Assembly: GCA_001725355.1 (NCBI GenBank)
Contig: MEGD01000007.1
Span: 1 to 64,000 of the forward strand
Origin: Novosphingobium sp. SCN 66-18
GTDB taxonomy: Bacteria; Pseudomonadota; Alphaproteobacteria; Sphingomonadales; Sphingomonadaceae
Direction of reading: 5' to 3'
Length of the DNA: 64,000 nucleotides
The position numbers and the translations under genes were made by a program. Below the pieces are notes generated by a model. The model was given only the letters and a program-made list of their open reading frames with translations. It was not told the origin of the DNA and did not search any database. Shown one piece after another: positions 52,071 to 59,385 of the stretch (positions are counted from its first letter, which is position 1; every line of letters starts with the position of its first letter).

Positions 52071-54367
52071 CCCCCGATCTTCACCGTCACCGCGCGCAGG
52101 GTTCCGGTAAAGCGGCTGCTGGCCACACTATAGGACGGATCGACCGGCGAGATCGTGTCCTGCCCAATGTCGAAACCCTCGGTGTGCGAGATGACCTGCG
52201 CAAAGGTGCGGGGGATGCGCCCGCCACCCACCGGCGCGCCATCGAGGAGCAGCGTGACATTGCCGCCACTGGTCGCCGCCTCCTTGTCGAGGGCAAAACG
52301 CATCTCCAGCCGGTGCGCGCCTGCGCCAATGGCCTTGGTTGCGGCGATGCGGGTCATATTGGCCGGGGTGAGGTTATAGGTGAAAACCGGGCAGCCATGG
52401 TCGAGATAGAGGCTGTATCCGCCAAAGCGCCCGCCTTGGGCCGCGATCACGCCCCCAAGGACGCCATCGCCGGTGGTCAGGTCTGCGCTGATGGTGAAGG
52501 AGTGGCCGACCGTGGGCGGCGCGGCGCTTTCGGCAATATCGGTGATCGGCATCGTATAGGTGAAACTGGTGCGGCCAGTACTGGGGTCGGGGCGGCCCTT
52601 TTGTCCGCCATCGGGGCTGTGGATGGGCAGGATCTTGGCCTTTGCCGCCTCGGCCCAGAATGTCGCCTTCATCCGCTCCAGCCGCGCCGGTTCGGCCGCG
52701 GCAAGATCATGGGCCTCGCTGAAATCCTTGTCGATATTGTAGAGTTCCCATTGCCGGTTTTCGACCGCGACGCGGGGCGGGGGCGTGCGCTCCCAAGGCG
52801 TCACCATGGGCTTGGTCGCAGCGACCCAGCCGTCCTTATAGAGGCTGAGGTTTTCCGCCATGGCAAAGACCTGCATGGTGCGGCGTGATGGGGCGGCGGG
52901 CTGGTCCAGCGTATAGCGCGCGCTGATGCCGGTGATCGGTTGCTGGGGCACGCCGTTGAACACATCGGGGGGGGCGATCCCGGCCACGTCCAGCAAGGTC
53001 GGCATGATGTCGCTGACATGCAGAAACTGGGACCGGATCGCGCCCGCATCGGCAATATGATGCGGCCATGAAACGACCATCCCGTTGCGCAGACCGCCGA
53101 AATGCGAGCCATAGCGCTTTGACCACTGAAACGGCGCATTGAGCGCCCAGCCCCAGCCGCCGGGATAGAGATTATAGGCATTGCGCCCGCCGATATCGCC
53201 CATATGCGCGATGGAGCGGGCCAGATCCTCCTTCACGCCCGAGAGCGGCGATTGTTCGTAAAGCTTGCCGTCGAAACTGCCCTCGGCGCTGGCGCCATTG
53301 TCGCCCTGGATATAGATGATCAGCGTGTTGTCATAGGTGCCGCTGTCCTTCAGGCTCTGGATCACGCGGCCCACCTGATCGTCGGCATAGGCGAGCGATG
53401 CGGCATAGGCCTCCATATAGCGGGCGTAGAGGCGCTGCTGGTCGGGCTTCAGGCTGTCCCAAGCGGGCAAGGTGGCTGGGCGAGGCGGGGCCTGCGTATC
53501 GGCGGGGATCGTGCCCAGCGCCTTTTCGCGGGCGAAGATTTCATCGCGCAGCGCGTCCCAGCCCTTGTCGAACCGGCCCTTGAATTTGGCCAGCCATGCC
53601 GTAGGTGCATGGTTGGGCGCATGGGCCGCGCCGGTGGCGTAATAGGCGAAGAAGGGGCGGTCGGGCGTGTTGGCCTTTTGCTCGGCAATCCAACGGATCG
53701 CGTGATCGGCCAGATCGCTTTCCAGATGGTATCCGGGGCGATTGACATCGGGATGGGCGGGGCGGGTGTTTTCCACCAGCGAGGGTTCGAACCCCGAGGA
53801 ATCCGCGCCGAGGAAGCCGTAGAAATAGTCAAACCCCAGCCCGGTCGGCCAGCGGTCGAAGGGGCCCGAGGCGCTCATTTCCCATTCGGGCGTGATATGC
53901 GATTTGCCGAACATCGCCGTCGAATAGCCCCCTGCGCGCAGCAGGGCGGGCAGGGCGGCGGCGCTTTTGGGAATGACGCTGTTATAGCCTTCATAGCCGG
54001 TCGCCCAATTGGCGACATAGCCCATGCCGACCGCCTGCGGATTGCGCCCGGTCAGCAGCGCGGCGCGGGTGGGCGAGCAGATGGCGGTGGTGTGAAAGCG
54101 GTTATAGCGCAGCCCTTCGCGCGCCAGAGCGTCGAAAGTGGCGGTCGGGATCGGGCCGCCAAAGGCGCTGGAGGCGCCAAAGCCGACGTCATCGGTCATG
54201 ATGAGCAGGATGTTGGGCGCCGTTTTCGCCGCGCGCACCGGCTGCGGCCAGACGGGGGCCGAGGATTCCGCCGCCGAGATGCCATAGGTGGGCGCTTGCG
54301 CGAGAGCGTAGGCGGGCGTCAGAAGCGATGCGGTCAGCAGGGCGGATTGGAGGCGGAGGCCGCGCAT
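52067..54367 (-). CDS. Exported type I (arylsulfatase-like) sulfatase
   Basis: 766 aa with a signal peptide (MRGLRLQSALLTASLLTPAYALAQ in form; cleavage after about residue 23). Start at 54367 behind GGGAGAAG. Metal-site start MTDDVGFG, and the formylglycine motif C97-S-P-T-R within CSPTRAALLTG, are intact, so the enzyme can be activated. A catalytic sulfatase domain to about 545 is followed by a C-terminal beta-rich domain seen in the long (about 780 aa) arylsulfatases. It would release sulfate from a sulfate ester in the periplasm. Its promoter carries an operator-like repeat, tying desulfation to the island. Confidence 0.92.
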   Translation of the reverse strand: MRGLRLQSALLTASLLTPAYALAQAPTYGISAAESSAPVWPQPVRAAKTAPNILLIMTDDVGFGASSAFGGPIPTATFDALAREGLRYNRFHTTAICSPTRAALLTGRNPQAVGMGYVANWATGYEGYNSVIPKSAAALPALLRAGGYSTAMFGKSHITPEWEMSASGPFDRWPTGLGFDYFYGFLGADSSGFEPSLVENTRPAHPDVNRPGYHLESDLADHAIRWIAEQKANTPDRPFFAYYATGAAHAPNHAPTAWLAKFKGRFDKGWDALRDEIFAREKALGTIPADTQAPPRPATLPAWDSLKPDQQRLYARYMEAYAASLAYADDQVGRVIQSLKDSGTYDNTLIIYIQGDNGASAEGSFDGKLYEQSPLSGVKEDLARSIAHMGDIGGRNAYNLYPGGWGWALNAPFQWSKRYGSHFGGLRNGMVVSWPHHIADAGAIRSQFLHVSDIMPTLLDVAGIAPPDVFNGVPQQPITGISARYTLDQPAAPSRRTMQVFAMAENLSLYKDGWVAATKPMVTPWERTPPPRVAVENRQWELYNIDKDFSEAHDLAAAEPARLERMKATFWAEAAKAKILPIHSPDGGQKGRPDPSTGRTSFTYTMPITDIAESAAPPTVGHSFTISADLTTGDGVLGGVIAAQGGRFGGYSLYLDHGCPVFTYNLTPANMTRIAATKAIGAGAHRLEMRFALDKEAATSGGNVTLLLDGAPVGGGRIPRTFAQVISHTEGFDIGQDTISPVDPSYSVASSRFTGTLRAVTVKIGG

Positions 54368-54410
54368 GATCTTCTCCCGAACCGGGGTCCGATGCGCCGG
54401 TTTCGGGGGG

Positions 54411-54439
54411 AGATTATGCCTGTCAATTTTGCACGTCAA
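54411..54439 (-). promoter_or_regulatory. Sigma-70-like promoter of sulfatase
   Basis: On the minus strand TTGACG (54439-54434) and TAATCT (54416-54411) with a 17-nt spacer, 44 nt upstream of the ATG. The operator-like repeat at 54430 covers the -35. Confidence 0.55.
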
Positions 54440-54443
54440 TATA
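54430..54443. promoter_or_regulatory. Operator-like repeat over sulfatase -35
   Basis: TTTTGCAC-GTCA-ATATA; two mismatches in the second half. Adjoins a separate 22-bp perfect dyad at 54444. Confidence 0.4.
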
Positions 54444-54465
54444 AATTAAGTCGTATGACTTAATT
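54444..54465. promoter_or_regulatory. AT-rich 22-bp perfect inverted repeat
   Basis: AATTAAGTC-GTAT-GACTTAATT, a perfect 9-4-9 dyad directly upstream of the sulfatase -35 and 26 nt after the ferredoxin gene end. It is too AT-rich to be a strong terminator and has no T-tract, so a second regulator's operator (perhaps sulfur-responsive) is more likely. Confidence 0.5.
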
Positions 54466-54491
54466 CTCGCGCCGCCGCTCGCGCCGTTGCT

Positions 54492-54815
54492 TCAGATCAG
54501 TTGGGTCTTGGGCAGTTGCACGACCATCCCATCCATCGCGTCGGTCACGGGGATCTGGCACGAGAGGCGGCTGCCGGATTGCGGTTCGGCGGCAAATTCC
54601 ATCATCGCCTCTTCTTCCTCGCTGGCCGGGGACAGGCGGGCGAGCCAATCATCGGGGATCACCACCTGACAGGTGGCGCAACTGCAAGCCCCGCCGCAAT
54701 CGGCCAGAATGCCGCGTAGGCCATTCTTGACCGCGCCCTCCATCAGGCTCCAGCCCTGTGGCACATCGACCACCTGATCGGTGCCATCGGCAAGGCGATA
54801 GTTGATCTTCGCCAT
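54492..54815 (-). CDS. 2Fe-2S ferredoxin, adrenodoxin/putidaredoxin type
   Basis: 107-aa plant-fold ferredoxin. The cluster ligands are C40, C46, C49 (CGGACSCATC) and C86 (LSCQIP), the spacing of putidaredoxin-like proteins that serve bacterial P450s. Start at 54815 (ATG overlapping the stop of the preceding small ferredoxin gene), ribosome site GGAGAGGA. Third gene of the P450 operon. Likely electron donor to the P450 at 55015. No ferredoxin reductase gene is present in the window. Confidence 0.93.
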   Translation of the reverse strand: MAKINYRLADGTDQVVDVPQGWSLMEGAVKNGLRGILADCGGACSCATCQVVIPDDWLARLSPASEEEEAMMEFAAEPQSGSRLSCQIPVTDAMDGMVVQLPKTQLI

Positions 54816-55015
54816 CAATCCTCTCCGATGCTCAGCGCTCGTTCGGGGCAGGCGCGGGTGGCGCGGCCTGCCAGCGCTTCCTGCCCTGGCGGCACAAGGA
54901 TGTCGCCGGGCAGGACATAGCCTTCGTCATCCAGTTCGAACAAGTCCGGCGCTAGCGCCCAGCAGCGCGCATGGCCGGCGCATTTCTCGCGGTCTACCTT
55001 GATAATCATCGCCAT
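54815..55015 (-). CDS. Small CXXHXXC ferredoxin (3Fe-4S or 4Fe-4S type)
   Basis: 66 aa; ATG at 55015 overlaps the P450 stop by one base (a second ATG at 55009 is possible). It has a CAGHARC motif near residue 12 and a third Cys in RACPERA, the layout of P450-associated single-cluster ferredoxins where His takes the place of one Cys. These are common in actinobacteria and rarer in proteobacteria. Translationally coupled between the P450 and the 2Fe-2S ferredoxin, so it is a second candidate redox partner. Confidence 0.85.
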   Translation of the reverse strand: MAMIIKVDREKCAGHARCWALAPDLFELDDEGYVLPGDILVPPGQEALAGRATRACPERALSIGED

Positions 55016-56235
55016 CAACTCCAGTCGAGCACCAGATTTTCCACGCCAAAGACAAAGCCGCCGAAGGTGACGGGGGCGGTGCCTTCCTTGATGCGGAAGG
55101 GCGGGATGCGGGCGAACCATTCATTGAGCGCGATGATGATCTCGCGCCGCGCCAGATGCGAGCCGAGGCAGCGGTGGGGGCCATAGGAGAAGGCGGTGTG
55201 ACGATTGTCCTCGCGATTGAAATCGATCGTGTTGGGATCGGGAAATTCGGCCGGATCGCGGCTGGAGGCCATCGAGGGGCAGGAGACCAGATCGCCCTTT
55301 TTGATCGGGCATCCGCCCAGATCCATGTCGCGCGTGGCGGTGCGGATCGGGGTGACGCTGGGGAAGGCGCGCAGCATTTCCTCGACGGCGCTGGGCATGA
55401 TCGCGGGATCGTCGCGCAATTCCTGTTGCCGGTCGGGGTTGCGGGCGAGGAAATAGAGGTCGAGGCCAATGGCGGTGGCCACCGTATCCAGACCGCCGAT
55501 GAAGAGCAGCACGGCAATCGAGCGGATTTCCTGATCGGTCAGGGGGCGGCCTTCGACCTGCGCCTGCACCAGAAAGGTCATGAAATCATCGGCCGGTTCT
55601 TCCTTGCGCTGGGCGATCATGCCTTCAAGGAAATTCAGTATCTTATGTGCGGCGGCTGTGCGTTCGGCGGGTCCCATATGCAGCAATTCATTGGCCCAGC
55701 CGACAAATTCCATCAGCCGGTCATCGGGAATGCCAAGGAAGGCGAGGAACACGCTGACCGCCAGCGGGAAGGCGAATTCGGTCATCACCTCGGCCGATGT
55801 GCCGCGCGCCTTGAGGCCCTCGATCAGTTCAACCGCCTTGGCCGTGACGAAGGGTTCGAGCGCCGCCACCCGCTTTGGCGAGAGCAGCGGGTTGAGCATC
55901 GAGCGATATTTGCCATGTTCGGGCGGGTCGAGTTCGAGCGGGATCACCGGCCAGTCCTCGCCGATGGCCGAGGAGAAGATGCGGCGATAGGAGGAATAGC
56001 TTGCGCCGTCCTGAAGCACATTGCGCTGTTCCTCCGCCGTGGTGACGATCCATGCGCCCTGCCCGTCGCGGGTGGTTTCGGGGGCATAGAACACCGATGG
56101 CCCATCGAGCAATTTGGCCACCGCGGCAAAGGGGTCGCCAAAGGGAGTGGGGCGCATTTCGGGCGATTTGTACAGGTTGAAGGCCCCCACGCAGTGTGCG
56201 GGGACGTGATCGGGCACCTTAGGCTGACTCGCCAT
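55015..56235 (-). CDS. Cytochrome P450
   Basis: 406-aa soluble bacterial P450. I-helix GGLDTV at 247-252 as in P450cam, the ExxR pair in EEMLRAF, and haem loop FSYGPHRCLG with Cys356. No N-terminal membrane anchor. The group containing this I-helix includes terpene hydroxylases (CYP101, CYP108, CYP111) and several steroid or aromatic oxidisers, so hydroxylation of an alicyclic substrate is plausible. Ribosome site GGAGG before ATG 56235. Followed directly by two ferredoxin genes. Divergent from the TetR gene at 56353, with an operator-like repeat and a 17-bp dyad between. Confidence 0.94.
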   Translation of the reverse strand: MASQPKVPDHVPAHCVGAFNLYKSPEMRPTPFGDPFAAVAKLLDGPSVFYAPETTRDGQGAWIVTTAEEQRNVLQDGASYSSYRRIFSSAIGEDWPVIPLELDPPEHGKYRSMLNPLLSPKRVAALEPFVTAKAVELIEGLKARGTSAEVMTEFAFPLAVSVFLAFLGIPDDRLMEFVGWANELLHMGPAERTAAAHKILNFLEGMIAQRKEEPADDFMTFLVQAQVEGRPLTDQEIRSIAVLLFIGGLDTVATAIGLDLYFLARNPDRQQELRDDPAIMPSAVEEMLRAFPSVTPIRTATRDMDLGGCPIKKGDLVSCPSMASSRDPAEFPDPNTIDFNREDNRHTAFSYGPHRCLGSHLARREIIIALNEWFARIPPFRIKEGTAPVTFGGFVFGVENLVLDWS

Positions 56236-56279
56236 GGCAATCCTCCAATGTTCTGTTCTTTGGACAGGCTATAGAATCC

Positions 56280-56293
56280 TGCACCTGAGTGCT
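56280..56293. promoter_or_regulatory. Operator-like repeat at P450 promoter
   Basis: TGCAC-CTGA-GTGCT, one mismatch from the strict palindrome, overlapping the last base of the P450 -10 and covering its likely start site on the minus strand. Confidence 0.5.
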
Positions 56294-56321
56294 AGATACA
56301 ACAGATGTTTTATCTGTACAA
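56293..56321 (-). promoter_or_regulatory. Candidate promoter of P450 operon
   Basis: Minus-strand TTGTAC (56321-56316) and TATCTA (56298-56293) with a 17-nt spacer. The spacer contains the ACAGAT-N5-ATCTGT dyad at 56301 and the -10 abuts the operator-like repeat, so two proteins could compete here. Confidence 0.5.
56301..56317. promoter_or_regulatory. 17-bp inverted repeat, probable TetR autoregulatory site
   Basis: ACAGAT-GTTTT-ATCTGT lies 35 nt before the TetR ATG at 56353 and within the P450 promoter spacer. It is unrelated to the island-wide palindrome and occurs only here, so it may be the site of the adjacent TetR. Confidence 0.45.
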
Positions 56322-56352
56322 CGCCTGTTTTATCGCGCAGTCCTGTCGCACC

Positions 56353-56958
56353 ATGAACGACCTTGCTCCACCTCCCACCGCCGCCGATCTGCGCCGCGCC
56401 GAAGTGATTGCCTGTGCGGCCCAATTGCTGGTCGAAGGGGGGCTGGGGGAAATCACCTTTCGCAATCTGGCGCGGCGGATGAATTGTTCGACCACCGTCA
56501 TCAGCCATCATTTCCGCAACAAGGAAGAGGTGGTGCTGGAAACCTATCGCCATGTGAACGCGCGGGCGGCGGCGATGCGTGATGCGGCCCTGTCGGATCG
56601 GGCGCATGGGGCGGTGCGCGCCATCGAGGAACTCTTGCCCATCAGCCCGGCCCAGCGCGAAAATTGGGCGGCATGGCTGCATTTCTGGAGCGCGGCTTTG
56701 CATGACCCGGTGCTGGCCGCCGAACACGCGGTGGGCCTGTATCAGACGGTGGAGCGGGTGACGGCCTATCTGCGTTCAACCGGCATGGCGGATGATGCGG
56801 CGCAGGGCGCGGCGCAGGCGATCAGCAATGCGCTCTATGGCATCGCGATACAGGCGCTGTTCGACCGCGAGCATTGGGACGAGGCAAGGCTGCGACAGGA
56901 ATTTCGCCGCACCACCGCCTATGCGCTGGGGCCGGACATGGCCGCCAGACAGGTTTAA
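56353..56958 (+). CDS. TetR/AcrR family regulator, divergent from P450
   Basis: 201-aa repressor. ATG at 56353 gives a normal N-terminus (MNDLAPPPTAADLRR); an upstream in-frame ATG at 56305 lies inside the dyad. Helix-turn-helix: EITFRNLARRMNCSTTVISH then HFRNKEEVV. Divergent arrangement suggests control of the P450-ferredoxin operon. It differs from the 22126/51402 pair. Ends overlapping the convergent hydrolase gene by 4 nt. Confidence 0.87.
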   Translation: MNDLAPPPTAADLRRAEVIACAAQLLVEGGLGEITFRNLARRMNCSTTVISHHFRNKEEVVLETYRHVNARAAAMRDAALSDRAHGAVRAIEELLPISPAQRENWAAWLHFWSAALHDPVLAAEHAVGLYQTVERVTAYLRSTGMADDAAQGAAQAISNALYGIAIQALFDREHWDEARLRQEFRRTTAYALGPDMAARQV

Positions 56959-57851
56959 CTTTCCGCCAGAAAGGCCCGAATATCCTCCAGCACCGTGGGA
57001 AAGCGGTCATGGTGGAGCCAGTGGCTGGCATTCTCATATTCGATCAGGCGCGCATTGCGAAAATGGTTGATCCGCCCGTCCCGCCCCGGATTGGGCATAA
57101 AGGTGTTGCTGCCATGCAGGAACAGCATCGGGCAGGTCACGGCCTGCCACATGGCGATCACCTCCTCCTCCGGGAAATCCAGCACCGGCCAGATGTTGAG
57201 CCGGGGATCGAATTTCCAGCTGTAGGTGCCGTCATCATTGCTGCGCAGTGCGTGATGGGTCAGATGGCGGACCTGATCGTCGGAGAGATAGGGGTTCTTT
57301 TCCCGCATCCGGGCAAAGGCGTCCTCCTCGGATGCATAGCGCTTGTGATGGCGTTTGGCGGCTTCCTGATGCAGGCGGATCCAATTGGCGACGCGCGCGG
57401 CAAAGGGCTGGATCATCCGCTGTGAATTGCGCCCGCTCGACAGGGCCAGTCCCTCGATATTGACGAAGCGCGCGACCCGATCCGGGAAGATCCCGGCATA
57501 GCGCGTCGTCACCATCGCGCCCAGCGAATGGGCGCAGATGGTCAGCTTTTCCTGCCCAAGCGCATCGGCCAGATTGGCGAAATCCATCAGGAACGCGGCC
57601 ATCGTGTAATCGGCGTCCGGCGACCATGCGCTGTTGCCATGTCCGCGCAGGTCGGGCGCGATCACCCGCCATTCCCCGGCCAATTCGCGCGCCAGCCAAT
57701 CCATCGAACGCGCATGGTCAAATCCGCCATGTTGCAGCACCAGCACCGGGGCATTGGGATCGCCCCATTCCAGATAATGCAGGCGCAGGGTCTGGCTGAT
57801 GAAATAGTTCGACCGGGGCCGGATGGAATCGGAGGACGACAGCTTGACCAT
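56955..57851 (-). CDS. Alpha/beta-fold hydrolase
   Basis: 298 aa. Core motifs: oxyanion region LQHGGFDHARS, APDLRGHGNS, nucleophile elbow AHSLGA (Ala in place of the first Gly), and the late His in ENASHWLHHD. Similar to epoxide hydrolase/ester hydrolase and meta-cleavage hydrolase relatives. Start uncertain: MVKLSSSDS (57851) chosen, an ATG at 57881 also possible. No signal peptide, so cytoplasmic. Boundary gene between the catabolic island and the glycan locus; could belong to either. Confidence 0.85.
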   Translation of the reverse strand: MVKLSSSDSIRPRSNYFISQTLRLHYLEWGDPNAPVLVLQHGGFDHARSMDWLARELAGEWRVIAPDLRGHGNSAWSPDADYTMAAFLMDFANLADALGQEKLTICAHSLGAMVTTRYAGIFPDRVARFVNIEGLALSSGRNSQRMIQPFAARVANWIRLHQEAAKRHHKRYASEEDAFARMREKNPYLSDDQVRHLTHHALRSNDDGTYSWKFDPRLNIWPVLDFPEEEVIAMWQAVTCPMLFLHGSNTFMPNPGRDGRINHFRNARLIEYENASHWLHHDRFPTVLEDIRAFLAES

Positions 57852-57903
57852 GCATGCAGGTTTGGATCGCCCCGCACACATGGTCAATGGGCTTATGCTG
57901 TCG

Positions 57904-59385
57904 TCAGGCCAGGGCGCCGGCGGGCAGGACGATCGTGTTGAGCGAGTCCGCGGCCAGTTCCAGCGTCAGCGCCTTGCCGCCCAGCGCATAACGCACCTTC
58001 TGCTTTTGCCCCAGCGCGTTATTGGCGATCAGCACCACGCTGCCGTCGGGATTGCGGAAGGCGATATTGTCGTCAAAGCCAAGGAAGCTGTCGACCGAAA
58101 GCGCCCGCGCGCCCGGCTTCACATAGGAGGAGAGGTGGCGCATCAGCCAGTAATCGGGCGTCAGACGCCATGATTTCGCAACCGGATCGACCACGATCAG
58201 GCTGTTCTGAGGCCAGCCCCAAGGTGAGAGCCCGCCCGTGGGCAGCGCGGCGTTCCAGTAATCCCACGCGCTCGCGCCAAATTCGATATAGCGGCGCAGA
58301 TTGGCCCAGCCATAGCGCGCATAGTGCCAGTCATTGGCCGAGGTGCCGCATTCCCATTCGGTGGCCCAGATTTCCATCTGCGGATATTGCCGCGCGATCT
58401 GGGGCAGGGCGCGCTTGCCGTCCCATTGCACGCCCACGCCCTTGATGACCGAGGCCGCCTTGGGGTCGGCCAGCACCGCGTCGAGCATCTCGACCTTGCC
58501 GCGCTCCAGCGTGCCGAAGAACACGCGCGCGCCCACCTTGTCCATCTCGCGGCCAAGGAAGGGCAGGAAACGCGCCAGCCCCTGCGGCGTCCACGTGCAG
58601 GAGGCATAGGGCTGGGCCGAGTTGAATTCATTCTGCGGCATCACCGTGCCGATGGTGATGCCCGCCTTGGCGTAATCCTCGACATAGCGGCGGAAATAGC
58701 GCGCATAGGCGTCGAAATAGCGGTCTTCCTGGATGAAGGAATCCTCGCCTTCCTTGCCGGTCTGATCGTCGCGGATGCCGGTTTCGGGCGTGCCGGGCCA
58801 TGGTTTGGCCATGGCGTAAAACCCGTTCTTCTTCATCCAGCTTGGCGGGCTCCACGGGCTGGCCCAGATTTTGAGGTCGGGGTTAAAGCCCTGCGCCGCC
58901 TTGATATAGGGGATCAGCGTCTGCTGGTCATTGGCGGTGGAGAAGCTCTTGAGATCGAAATCCCCCGGCGTTTCGTCATAGGAATACCATTTGCGCGCAA
59001 AGTCATTGGCCCCCACCGGCGTGCGGCACAGGGTAAAGGCGGCCTGATCGGGCGCGAACAGCGTGGCCATCGCGGCATGGCGGTCGGCGGGCGAGAGATG
59101 CGAAAGCGCGACCCAGCCAAGCTCGTTAAAGCAGGCGCCAAAGCCCGCCATCGTCTGGCGCGGATTGGCCAGATTGATCGTCGCATCGGTGCCGAACAGG
59201 CTGGCCCGGCTGACTTCGGCCAGCGCGGGCACGCTCTGCTTTTGCCATGGCGCATCGGCCTGCGTGGAAAACCAGAGCGCGCCGGGCAGGGCGGGCGTTT
59301 CCACCGCGCGGGCGGCGACAGGGGCAACAGCCGTGGCCCCGATCAGGCCAAGCGCTGCGCGGCGGGAAACGGAAAGATCAGTCAT
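57904..59385 (-). CDS. Glycoside hydrolase family 30 protein
   Basis: 493 aa with a twin-arginine-like leader (SVSRRAALGLIGATAV). (beta/alpha)8 barrel features include GFGACFNELGW near 81-91, ASPWSPPSWMK, acid/base Glu253 in MPQNEFNS, and the nucleophile Glu343 in IWATEWECG. A small C-terminal beta domain ends the protein. GH30 enzymes cleave beta-glucosyl, beta-1,6-glucan or xylan linkages; subfamily cannot be fixed by eye. Its 5' end overlaps the DUF1593 gene by 8 nt. Last gene of the glycan operon. Confidence 0.9.
   Translation of the reverse strand: MTDLSVSRRAALGLIGATAVAPVAARAVETPALPGALWFSTQADAPWQKQSVPALAEVSRASLFGTDATINLANPRQTMAGFGACFNELGWVALSHLSPADRHAAMATLFAPDQAAFTLCRTPVGANDFARKWYSYDETPGDFDLKSFSTANDQQTLIPYIKAAQGFNPDLKIWASPWSPPSWMKKNGFYAMAKPWPGTPETGIRDDQTGKEGEDSFIQEDRYFDAYARYFRRYVEDYAKAGITIGTVMPQNEFNSAQPYASCTWTPQGLARFLPFLGREMDKVGARVFFGTLERGKVEMLDAVLADPKAASVIKGVGVQWDGKRALPQIARQYPQMEIWATEWECGTSANDWHYARYGWANLRRYIEFGASAWDYWNAALPTGGLSPWGWPQNSLIVVDPVAKSWRLTPDYWLMRHLSSYVKPGARALSVDSFLGFDDNIAFRNPDGSVVLIANNALGQKQKVRYALGGKALTLELAADSLNTIVLPAGALA

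Noticed and set aside
52184-54463. Long plus-strand frames under the sulfatase
   Set aside because: Opposite strand has signal peptide and CSPTR motif; the plus frames have no recognisable fold and break across the gene.
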